This document shows, in pieces, positions 1-8,114 of a DNA stretch of 36,627 nt (position 1 is its first letter; the number at the start of each line of letters is the position of its first letter). The DNA is taken from NCBI GenBank assembly GCA_015488555.1, contig WFNO01000069.1, forward strand, positions 1 to 36,627, written 5' to 3'. This DNA is from Gammaproteobacteria bacterium. Its GTDB lineage: Bacteria; Pseudomonadota; Gammaproteobacteria; SZUA-140. The notes under the pieces are model-generated. The model saw only the letters and a list, made by a program, of their open reading frames with translations, ran no database searches and had not been told where the DNA came from. The position numbers and the translations under genes are program-made.

Positions 1-2586
1 GGAGAAGATGAGGCGCTCGTAATCGCTCAGAGAGGAACTCTGCTGTCCTTCGACGATGTCTTGGGGATTGAGAATGAAACCCACGGGCAGATTGGAATCG
101 TTGCGCGTCCAGGAAAGATTGGCGAACAGGCGGACGTTGTTGCGCAGGCGATAGGAAGCACCCAGCGCGGCATTGTAGCGGGTATTGCGGCGCCGTTCGG
201 TGAAACGGGTGAAGGAATCCGGATTCTTGTAATTCAAGCGCGTGTAACGCAGGTCCAGCGTCACCAGCAGACCCGCCCGCGGCCCCCATTCCAGGCCCGC
301 ATTCACCCCGTGGCTGCGATAGGCATAATCGCTGCCGATGAGTTCCTGGTTGTCGTTGTCGACGAAGTGATAACCTAGTTTCAGCCCCCAGCCCAGCGCC
401 AGCGGTTGCTCGAGACCGAGATCCAAGGCCGTGGTGTAGGCGCTGAAGAAGGGACTGTCGTCGGCCACGAAATCCGTATAGGACAGCGCTGCGGAGATAC
501 CGGTGGCCACTCGTTCTCCCCCCAGCAGCCGCAACAGGTGCGGTAAGCGCCGGCGCGTGAAGGCCTCGGTGAAGAAGGTGCTGCTGTTGCTGAAACGATT
601 GGCGGTCACCAGTCCCAGGCTGGTACGGTAGGTATACCCGCCCACCAGGGTGATGCCCCTGGGGATGTAGGTGGCGCTCAGAGTGGTGCTGGTATTGAGA
701 AAGTCGAACTGACTCTCGTGGTAGACCTCGTAGGTGGGGGTGGTGGAGAAGCGCAGGCGCACGCCGTTACGCAGTTTGCGCTGATAGGCCAAGGACAGAA
801 CCAAATTGGAGCGATAATCCTGCACGCTCACGGTATCCCCCAGATTGGTGTTGTCGTCGAAGGACATGCTGTAGCCGAGACTGGCCACCCAACCGCGAAT
901 GCGGCGTTCCGTGGCTTTCAAGCGCTGGCGTGCGGTGCGCGCCACCTCCGGCGGCGGGTTGGACTGGAGGATCTTGCGGTACTCGTCGATAGCATCCTCC
1001 TCGCGATTCATGCGTTCAAAAGTGTTGGCCAGATTAAAGCGAGCTCCTACATGACCGGGCACCAGTTGCAGGACCGCCTGGTACTGTGAAGCGGCCTTGG
1101 CGGGCTCTTCGCGGTTGGAATAGACCAGCCCCAGGTAGAAATGGGCCAGGGCGTTGCCCGCATCGCGCGCCACGATCTGCTCGAACTCCCGCGCTGCGAG
1201 ATCGAAGCGCTCCTCCACGTACAGGCGCTTGGCGTTCACCAATTGTAAGTCCTCCGCCAGGGCCGCAGCCTCCCGGGGATCTTCCGTCAGGGCCACGGCC
1301 CGGGCATAGGCCGTCACCGCCTCGCCGAATCGCCCCAGGGTGTCGAGCACCGCGGCCAACTGGAGCCACGCCTCCCGGAAATCGGGGCGCAGCCTTACCA
1401 CCGCCTCCAGCGGGGTACGGGCGGCCGCGTATTCCCGGCGCTGGAGAAGGATCTGGGCCAACCCCCACTGGGCCTCGAAATCGGCGGGATCGGCGGCTAC
1501 GGCGGCCTGCAGCTGTTCCAGCCGTTCCTCCTCTTTCTGGAACGCCACCATCTGCCCGGTGGGGGTGGCCAGCAGGCGCTCCAGGAGACTTTCCGCCTGG
1601 CGGGCGAAGGGGGTGCCGGCATGGCCGGCGACGAGCGCCTCCAGCATGTCATAGGCGGCCCGCACCCGGTCGGTGAGCAGATAGAGTTCGGCCAGGCGCA
1701 GCATGACCGGCGGATTGTCCGGCTGCAGGCGCAACAGCCGTTCGCGCAGTCGCAACTCGTGTTCCCGATCTCCCAGGCGCCGCTGGACGTCGGCCGCCAT
1801 GGCCAACAGAGCGGTATGATCGCCGTTCTCGGCGAGCAGGGATTCCAGCACCGCCCAGGCCTCCTGCAAATTGCCCTCCTCGATCAACAGGCGGGCTTCG
1901 ATGAGTCCCAGGCGGATCTGCGCCAGCCGTACCGCCGACGGAGGCCGGCCGCGTTCCACCAGGGCCTGCAGAGTGTTCACCGCCGCGCGGATGCGGCCTG
2001 CGCGCTCGTAGGTGGTGGCGAGATTGAGATAGGCATTGGCATAGTCCGGGTCCAGCGCGATGACCTCGCGGAAAGTGGCGATGGCCGCCTGCAGGCGCCC
2101 GGTCAGCATCTCCGCCACCCCGCGGCTGTAGAGAATGAGCGTATCCTGCGGGTAGTCTTGGGCCAGGGCGGTGAAGCGGTGGCGCGCCTCCTCCACCCGT
2201 CCCTGCCTGGCCAGCAAGGTGGCCTCCAGATAGCGTACCTTACGCGCCGCACGAACGGCCGTCTCGGGATGTGCCTGCAAGGCGCGATAGATGGCCAGGG
2301 CCTGTTCCGGCTGGCCCAGTGCTTCATGAAGTGCGGCCAGTTCTTCCGCCCACTGCAGGCGCTCGGGTGCCTGCGCCACCGCTGCGCGCAGAAATTCCAG
2401 GGCGGCGCGCGGCTCGTCTCGGCGCCGGTATTCCTGGGCCCAGCGATAGAGCACCTCGGCGTTCACCTGTTCCGGCCCGCCTGCTGGGCCCTCTCCCGGC
2501 GCCGGCGCGGCCGATGCCGAAAACGATACCAGCCAGCAAGCCACCAGGGTCCCTGCTCCCAGCAGCCACCGGAAGCGGGAAAACAT
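1..2586 (-). CDS. TPR-repeat protein with C-terminal outer-membrane beta-barrel-like region (truncated at the left edge)
   Basis: Manual minus-strand translation from ATG at 2586 stays open to position 1. Signal-peptide-like N-terminus MFSRFRWLLGAGTLVACWLVSFSASAAP, then many TPR-like helices (e.g. PDYANAYLNLATTYERAGRIRAAVNTL, GNALAHFYLGLVYSNREEPAKAASQYQAVLQLVPGHVGARFNLANTFERMNREEDAIDEYRKIL), then alternating amphipathic strands (RLRFTTTPTYEVYHESQFDFLNTSTTLSATYIPRGITLVGGYTYRTSLG). Confidence 0.75.
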   Translation of the reverse strand, partial: MFSRFRWLLGAGTLVACWLVSFSASAAPAPGEGPAGGPEQVNAEVLYRWAQEYRRRDEPRAALEFLRAAVAQAPERLQWAEELAALHEALGQPEQALAIYRALQAHPETAVRAARKVRYLEATLLARQGRVEEARHRFTALAQDYPQDTLILYSRGVAEMLTGRLQAAIATFREVIALDPDYANAYLNLATTYERAGRIRAAVNTLQALVERGRPPSAVRLAQIRLGLIEARLLIEEGNLQEAWAVLESLLAENGDHTALLAMAADVQRRLGDREHELRLRERLLRLQPDNPPVMLRLAELYLLTDRVRAAYDMLEALVAGHAGTPFARQAESLLERLLATPTGQMVAFQKEEERLEQLQAAVAADPADFEAQWGLAQILLQRREYAAARTPLEAVVRLRPDFREAWLQLAAVLDTLGRFGEAVTAYARAVALTEDPREAAALAEDLQLVNAKRLYVEERFDLAAREFEQIVARDAGNALAHFYLGLVYSNREEPAKAASQYQAVLQLVPGHVGARFNLANTFERMNREEDAIDEYRKILQSNPPPEVARTARQRLKATERRIRGWVASLGYSMSFDDNTNLGDTVSVQDYRSNLVLSLAYQRKLRNGVRLRFSTTPTYEVYHESQFDFLNTSTTLSATYIPRGITLVGGYTYRTSLGLVTANRFSNSSTFFTEAFTRRRLPHLLRLLGGERVATGISAALSYTDFVADDSPFFSAYTTALDLGLEQPLALGWGLKLGYHFVDNDNQELIGSDYAYRSHGVNAGLEWGPRAGLLVTLDLRYTRLNYKNPDSFTRFTERRRNTRYNAALGASYRLRNNVRLFANLSWTRNDSNLPVGFILNPQDIVEGQQSSSLSDYERLIFS

Positions 2587-2617
2587 CTTGGGCGCGGGCT
2601 GCTTCACGAATGATGCC

Positions 2618-3595
2618 TCAAAAATAGAAATTGACCCGCACCAACAAGCGCCAGCCGTCGAATTTCAGTTTCAGTGGCCGGTAGTTGTCCCGCTCGTAGG
2701 ACGGGTCGTCGTCGAAGGGTGCAGCACGCCATAGATATTTCAGCTTGCGATCGTCACCCAGGATGGCGGGCAACTTGAAGCGGATGTTGTCGTTGGCCTG
2801 GATATCGTTGCGGCGGCTGGCGTCCCCCAACCGGAAACGGCCGAAACCGTAGCTGTAACCCAGATCCATGCCCACGGACAGCCAGTCGTAGAAAAAGTAT
2901 TCCGATCCCAGGGCGCCTTCGAGCATCAACACTCCGGTGGCCTGGGATTCGACGACCACGTTGCGCTTGAAGGTCTCGTTGGGCCCACCGGCGAAGGAGA
3001 ATACGAATCGCTCCTCATAATCGATGTCGAACAGTTCGCGCAACAGGACCTTGCCATAGACCCGGTATTTGCGCGGCTTGCCGAAGAGATTGCGGCGGTA
3101 TCCCACATAGTATTCGAAATAGGAGATCTTGCCCGAACGCTCGTAGAGAGTGGGCGTCAGGCCGCCTTGGAACGGAATCTCCGTGGATACGGTGCTGGTA
3201 GAACCACCTTCCCAGACACTGAACCCGAACAGCAGGGAGTGACGTCGATCCAGGAGCAGCTGGAACTCGATCCCGGCATTGCTACCCCAGTCGATGGGCT
3301 TCAAAGGATTGTCGATGATGAAATCATAATCCACGTTGTCACCGGTGACCGGCAGGGTAATGCGCCCCCTGCCCGGCAGGGAGGCGGCAAACTCCCCCTC
3401 GTTGAGCAGGCGCAGGCGCGGGCCGGCGACACCCAGCAGCGGGGAGACGGACCAGCGTTTGGCTCCCGGCTCCGCTGCCTCCGACGCCGCCCAGGTGGTC
3501 CCATCCACGGCCATCAGCATCCACAGCAGCAGGCCGCACCACAACGCGGGCACCGGTCTGGTCACGGACCTGACCATGACCGTACCGCCGTGCAT
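2618..3595 (-). CDS. Predicted outer-membrane beta-barrel protein of unknown function
   Basis: 325-aa ORF with a signal peptide, many aromatic-rich amphipathic strands and C-terminal ...LLVRVNFYF. Start is directly adjacent to the upstream CDS stop. Confidence 0.7.
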   Translation of the reverse strand: MHGGTVMVRSVTRPVPALWCGLLLWMLMAVDGTTWAASEAAEPGAKRWSVSPLLGVAGPRLRLLNEGEFAASLPGRGRITLPVTGDNVDYDFIIDNPLKPIDWGSNAGIEFQLLLDRRHSLLFGFSVWEGGSTSTVSTEIPFQGGLTPTLYERSGKISYFEYYVGYRRNLFGKPRKYRVYGKVLLRELFDIDYEERFVFSFAGGPNETFKRNVVVESQATGVLMLEGALGSEYFFYDWLSVGMDLGYSYGFGRFRLGDASRRNDIQANDNIRFKLPAILGDDRKLKYLWRAAPFDDDPSYERDNYRPLKLKFDGWRLLVRVNFYF

Positions 3596-5092
3596 TCAGA
3601 AGGTGTATTTGAATTCCATATAGATGCGGTCATTGTCGTTGAAATTACCAAAAAACTGGGCGCTCTGTTCCACGGCGTTCAGACCGGCCACGCCGCCACT
3701 GGGCGCAGATACGCCCAGTTGGGACTTGTCGCCAAAGAACAGGTCGAGGCCTACGGCGATCTGGAAACGATCAGTGACGTCGAAGGTGGCCTCCGGGTTG
3801 AGATAGAGTTCCTTCAGGTTCACCAAACCGATGGCCAACAGTTCCAGCACTGCCGAATACTGGGGCACGGGCCGGCGGGCGAAGAGCGTCAGCGAGGTGT
3901 CGAATTCGTCCTGGATCAGATCGGGGTCGTAATCGAGAATGATCCATTGGGCGATGGCCGGCGACCAGTCGGTACCCCAGAGATTGAAATCCAATCCCAG
4001 ACCCCAGCGGATGTGTTTCTTCTGCAGCTCGCCTTGATGGTCGAGGAAGCCGTCACCGTTGTCGTCCACGTCGTTCTTGAGGCCGAAATACTTGTCCGGC
4101 ACATAGACCACTTCTCCTTTGAGAATGGCCGCCCCCACTTGGCGCACGAACGTGGCCCCATACATGTTGATACGGGTATAGGTGGGAAAGAACTTCGGGT
4201 CCTGGGGAGAATCGATCTGCGCGGATCGGAAAATCACTGGAAAGTCGTCCCAGGTCCAGAAATAACTCAGGGAGATTTCGGTCTCTAAAAGATTGCGCGA
4301 GATCTTGAAACCGATCTCGGAATTCTCCAGGCGGAAGGATTCCGGCTCCTTAGTACCGGGGACGCGCTGCAACAATTCCCATTCGGAGCCTGCCGGTGCC
4401 GGCTTGTGGAAGCGCAGATCCGGAATCCACAGAAACTGATAGTTGTTGTTCTCCCCGTAGTAGTCCACCTTCAAGGTCCACAAGGGAATGCGGTAATCGA
4501 GCAGATCGGGCAGGATCAATTCCCGAAAGTCCAGAGGATTGATTTCGTCCGTGATGCGTATCCCTTCCAGTACGCCCCACACCACGAATTGCTTGCCAAT
4601 GCGGATATCGGCCCGGTCGAGAAAGATGTCGAAATAGAATTCGCGAATCTCGGCCACAGGCGAATCCTTTTCTTCCTTGAGATTTTCGATGAATACCAGT
4701 GGTTGATCGGCGTCTCGTACCGAGCGCCCGCTGATGGTCCGATAGTCGAAGAGATCGTAGGCCAGGTCGTAATACGCCCAGGCGGAAAAGGTGAGACCGC
4801 CGCGATCCCGCCAGGGATAGCTGGCATTCACATAGGCGATGTTGCGGATCTTGGTGATGGAGCGCGGTTCGTCGAAACGAAAGGCGGTCTCGTTCTTGAG
4901 ATAGCCATCGACCGACCAAGCAGAAAAGAAGCGGCGCAGGCTATCACCCTTGGAAGCGGATCCATCCCCCGCCGCTGGCTGGGCCACGCCGGGCAGGGGC
5001 GACAGCGTCAAAGAGAGGACTGCGATAAGAACCGAAGGCAGCGAGCACCGAGAACATGCACGCAGGTGCCGGCTTGACCATCTTATTTGCAT
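3596..5092 (-). CDS. DUF1302-like outer-membrane protein
   Basis: 498-aa ORF with signal peptide; motifs like those remembered for DUF1302: LKNETAFRFDEPRSITKIRN, IRIGKQFVVWGVLEGIRITDEINPLDFRELILPDLLDYRIPLW, PDLRFHKPAPAGSEWEL; C-terminal ...MEFKYTF. Confidence 0.75.
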   Translation of the reverse strand: MQIRWSSRHLRACSRCSLPSVLIAVLSLTLSPLPGVAQPAAGDGSASKGDSLRRFFSAWSVDGYLKNETAFRFDEPRSITKIRNIAYVNASYPWRDRGGLTFSAWAYYDLAYDLFDYRTISGRSVRDADQPLVFIENLKEEKDSPVAEIREFYFDIFLDRADIRIGKQFVVWGVLEGIRITDEINPLDFRELILPDLLDYRIPLWTLKVDYYGENNNYQFLWIPDLRFHKPAPAGSEWELLQRVPGTKEPESFRLENSEIGFKISRNLLETEISLSYFWTWDDFPVIFRSAQIDSPQDPKFFPTYTRINMYGATFVRQVGAAILKGEVVYVPDKYFGLKNDVDDNGDGFLDHQGELQKKHIRWGLGLDFNLWGTDWSPAIAQWIILDYDPDLIQDEFDTSLTLFARRPVPQYSAVLELLAIGLVNLKELYLNPEATFDVTDRFQIAVGLDLFFGDKSQLGVSAPSGGVAGLNAVEQSAQFFGNFNDNDRIYMEFKYTF

Positions 5093-5613
5093 TTAGCACA
5101 TAGAATAACATGCTCCCCCCCAGGAATCGGCAGCCCAAGCGTGACTTCGGTCCCAGGAACCAAGTCCTGGCTGCAGGCGCTGCAACGCATGGCGCGATTG
5201 AGCGTGATCCGCTCCCATCCCAACACCTCCGGCCAAGCCGCAGCCGCCTGCGGCGGGCGCTTCTGCGCGGTTGCGACTTCCGGAGCGACATCGCCCCCGC
5301 CACCTGCATCCATACTGGCATCCAGATTGGTGCCGGCCGCTCCGGCATGCGATACGCCCCCTTTGGCCACGCCGCTGCGCGGCTCTCCACCGAAGGCCTC
5401 CTCCAATACGTTGCGGATCAGGATGGATACGGGAATCCCCATCCTACGTGCCTGGGCGATGACCCGTTCCTTAAGATCACGGGACACCCGAGCCCCTAAA
5501 TACTCTTCCTTGCGCCTCAGGGCCTGACTCCTCGCCCGCTCCCGCAGCGCTCGTGCTCGTGCTCGTGCCCGCTGCTGCGCCACGTTTCGCATCTCATCCA
5601 CCGCCTTGCACAT
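5083..5613 (-). CDS. Small basic protein with an RHH/CopG-like segment and C-terminal zinc-ribbon-like Cys pairs
   Basis: Start MCKAVDEM chosen inside ORF 5083..5739. GARVSRDLKERVIAQARRMGIPVSILIRNVLEEAF resembles ribbon-helix-helix; C-terminus RCSACSQDLVPGTEVTLGLPIPGGEHVILCAKCK carries CxxC...CxxC. Confidence 0.6.
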   Translation of the reverse strand: MCKAVDEMRNVAQQRARARARALRERARSQALRRKEEYLGARVSRDLKERVIAQARRMGIPVSILIRNVLEEAFGGEPRSGVAKGGVSHAGAAGTNLDASMDAGGGGDVAPEVATAQKRPPQAAAAWPEVLGWERITLNRAMRCSACSQDLVPGTEVTLGLPIPGGEHVILCAKCK

Positions 5614-5650
5614 GATTCGCTTCTCCCGGAACTTGGTTGGCTCGACACTA

Positions 5651-5679
5651 ATTGTATAACATTCGTCTAACATGAGCAA
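5651..5679 (-). promoter_or_regulatory. Putative promoter of the RHH/zinc-ribbon gene
   Basis: On the minus strand: TTGCTC (plus 5674-5679), 17-bp spacer, TACAAT (plus 5651-5656), about 40 bp upstream of the predicted start. Confidence 0.35.
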
Positions 5680-5850
5680 ACATGGCGCCTGAGAGGTCGC
5701 ATACAGCATGGACCTTGTGCATCGGCAGGCACCGGTCATCTCTAGGGGTGAGGAAAAACGAAAAGCGCAATACCGCTACAGAAGTCAAAACGGCCAAGAT
5801 TTAGAGTGAAGAAAATACACGACGGAAACCAAGAAGGGAACGGAGGACAT

Positions 5851-6834
5851 TCAACCCCCAGCGCCCTTACCACCTTCCTCGATTGGAGGGAGACCCTCGA
5901 TGGTGGGGATGGCAGAAAGGCCACGCCTCAAGGTACGGGCGCTGAAGATACTGTCTGGTAGACCGCTGTTGATGTAGACCTCGCTGACCTGGAACACCGA
6001 CGCGGTGAGATTGCGCTTGCTACGCACCAAAACCCGGTCCCAGACCCAAGCGTTACCTACCTTCTGCCACTTGATGAACTGCTCCTTGAGCAGCTCTCCC
6101 TGCTTGTCGTAGTAGTCGATGCGCGAATTGACACAATCTTCCCAGTTCTCGGTCTTGAGAAACCAGAACACCCTCTTGCTGTACAAGGGCTTTTCTTCCT
6201 TGGGAATGCTCTCGACCACGTAGAATTGCAGGCCCTTGATCTCTCGGATACCCTGAAAGCGATGTTCATCGTCCTCCAGTGCCCGCCGACCGACGTCGGC
6301 ATAGGTGAGATTGGAGTTGAGAAAGCTGTCGCCGGGATCCCGGATGGAAACCCGGCGGATCTTGCGCAGCACCGGCAGGTAGATCCATTGGTCCACTTTG
6401 TGACCGGACTCCGCCGTATAGGCCACGCGCAGGAAGGCCGCGCCCTTGGCATCCGGAGGAAAGATGGTGAACAGAAGCATCTTGTCGGCCACGCCCTCCC
6501 GACCTTTGAAATCCTTCCAGAAACGCACGTACTCGCTCTTCTTGACGTTGCCCTGGCGATCCCGTAGCAGCACGGTGAACTTGGAGCGCTGATCGTCACC
6601 GGGATACTTGTACCCGCATCGCCGGAAGATGATCTCGCCAGTGAGCGCCTGCCCAGGTACTTCCTGCATCGGCGCAGAAGGCGATTCTGCTGCGGGCGTT
6701 GCTCTCACTGTAGAGCCGGCAGGCGCCGGCGCCAGTGCCCCCCACCCCGCACTTGTCCCGGCCAATATGACCATGCTCCCCATCAGGGCAGTCCATCGCC
6801 TGTGCAATCGTACATCGCCAGAACCGCGGGTCAT
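5851..6834 (-). CDS. Outer membrane lipoprotein-sorting (LolA-like fold) family protein
   Basis: 327-aa ORF with signal peptide; RSKFTVLLRDRQGNVKKSEYVRFWKDF, DQWIYLPVLRKIRRVSIRDPGDSFLNSNLTYADVGRR, KRVFWFLKTENW are typical of outer membrane lipoprotein-sorting proteins (PF17131-like). Confidence 0.75.
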   Translation of the reverse strand: MTRGSGDVRLHRRWTALMGSMVILAGTSAGWGALAPAPAGSTVRATPAAESPSAPMQEVPGQALTGEIIFRRCGYKYPGDDQRSKFTVLLRDRQGNVKKSEYVRFWKDFKGREGVADKMLLFTIFPPDAKGAAFLRVAYTAESGHKVDQWIYLPVLRKIRRVSIRDPGDSFLNSNLTYADVGRRALEDDEHRFQGIREIKGLQFYVVESIPKEEKPLYSKRVFWFLKTENWEDCVNSRIDYYDKQGELLKEQFIKWQKVGNAWVWDRVLVRSKRNLTASVFQVSEVYINSGLPDSIFSARTLRRGLSAIPTIEGLPPIEEGGKGAGG

Positions 6835-6856
6835 GGTCGTAGTTGCAAAAGCACCC

Positions 6857-7918
6857 TTAGGGCTTGATCCCAGTGATCAGCGTGAACGGGCTGGGGTCGG
6901 GCAGCGGTCGATATTGCAGATCGACGAAACCAATCTCGCGGGCAAACTCAGCCACCTCCTTGGCCGAATAGGCCCGGCCGGCGGGGGTATGAATGAGCTG
7001 ATTGAGACCCACCTGTACCGGCAGCATGGGTCCGGTCTTCTCGTCGTCCAGGAACTGTTCCTGGATGAGAATGGTGCCCCCGCTGACCATGGCCTCGTAG
7101 GATTCGCGCAGAATGTGCTTGACCACGTCCGGACCCTCCTGGCTGATCATGGAAGAGGTCAATACCACGTCGAAACCTTCCCCATAGCCATCCTCCAGGT
7201 AGCTGCCTTCCCTGGTATCCACCAGTTCCTCAGCATTCCAGTCACGAATGATCTCGCGAGTCACCCGCAAGGTCTGGGGCAGATCCAGAACCACCGCCCG
7301 CAAGCCTGGATTCTTCTGACACAAGATGATAGAGAAGATACCGGGACCACCGCCCACGTCTAGCAACTTCTTCCTCCCTTGCAGGGGCACCTCCTCGGCC
7401 AACAACTGGGCCTGGGGAATCCCCCGGTGCAGCATACCCATGATGTAGTTGCGAGTGGCCTCTTCGCCGTGGTCGTGTTGTTTCTCTACCACCGGCCTGC
7501 CGGTCCGCACCGCCTCTTCCAGGCGCGTCCAAGGAAGTACCCAGTCCCGAAACATGGACACGATGCCCCGCTGATTACGCGGGCTGCCCTCGACGAGAAA
7601 GGTCTCAGCCAGGGGGGTGTTGCGGAACTTGCCGTCCTCCTTCTCCAGGAAGCCGAGACAGATGCACCCCATCATGATCATTTCGAGGCCACGGGCATCC
7701 ACTGCGCAGCGGCGGGCCATTTCTTCGGCCGTCGCTGGCCCCTCCTTGGACAGGCGAGTGAAGAGATCCAGGCTGTTGGCCACGTGCAGGATACTAGAAT
7801 TCCAATAGGCCGAAGCCACCCGCATAACGGCCATGGGGTCCAAATCCTCGGATGAGTGGCCGTGATCGGTATGAGTAGTACCAGACTCGGAAGCAGGAAT
7901 GTTTTTCTCGGTGGTCAT
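6857..7918 (-). CDS. SAM-dependent O-methyltransferase (PF00891-like, with N-terminal winged-helix dimerisation region)
   Basis: ATG at 7918 in ORF 6857..7957 (7957 is TTG). GRKKLLDVGGGPGIFSIILCQKNPGLRAVVLDLPQTL is a SAM-binding motif I; NSLDLFTRLSKEGPATAEEMARRCAVDARGLEMIM dimerisation/wHTH segment. Confidence 0.8.
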   Translation of the reverse strand: MTTEKNIPASESGTTHTDHGHSSEDLDPMAVMRVASAYWNSSILHVANSLDLFTRLSKEGPATAEEMARRCAVDARGLEMIMMGCICLGFLEKEDGKFRNTPLAETFLVEGSPRNQRGIVSMFRDWVLPWTRLEEAVRTGRPVVEKQHDHGEEATRNYIMGMLHRGIPQAQLLAEEVPLQGRKKLLDVGGGPGIFSIILCQKNPGLRAVVLDLPQTLRVTREIIRDWNAEELVDTREGSYLEDGYGEGFDVVLTSSMISQEGPDVVKHILRESYEAMVSGGTILIQEQFLDDEKTGPMLPVQVGLNQLIHTPAGRAYSAKEVAEFAREIGFVDLQYRPLPDPSPFTLITGIKP

Positions 7919-8033
7919 GCTGTCTACATCCTCATGCTGATGCGGTGGAAATCTCAAGGGAACTGGAATGATTGTATGTCTGGCACCGCGGGCCGTTGAG
8001 CCCTGGCTGATCGCAGCGCGGATCGAATGGAAA

Positions 8034-8065
8034 CACGGGGAAAGGACCGGAATCCTTTCCCCGTG
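8034..8065 (-). terminator. Perfect 13-bp inverted repeat; candidate terminator/hairpin downstream of the secreted-protein gene
   Basis: CACGGGGAAAGGA-CCGGAA-TCCTTTCCCCGTG lies between the CDS ending at 8115 and the methyltransferase start at 7918. Only a short T run follows on the minus strand. Confidence 0.55.
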
Positions 8066-8114
8066 CCGAGTGGACTTACGGAAAGCGCCTTACCGTAAAA
8101 GATCAGCAGACCTC

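Noticed and set aside
2575-2590. Apparent frameshift in the short A-run at the start of the TPR-barrel gene
   Set aside because: Rechecking coordinates against the neighbouring stop codon at 2618 gave four A's and a continuous frame from ATG 2586; the impression came from a miscount.
1621-2613. 330-aa plus-strand ORF opposite the TPR-barrel gene
   Set aside because: The minus strand has a continuous signal-peptide/TPR/barrel frame; this ORF has no domain features.
3167-4288. 373-aa plus-strand ORF opposite the DUF1302-like and barrel genes
   Set aside because: Antisense shadow ORF across two well-supported minus-strand genes.
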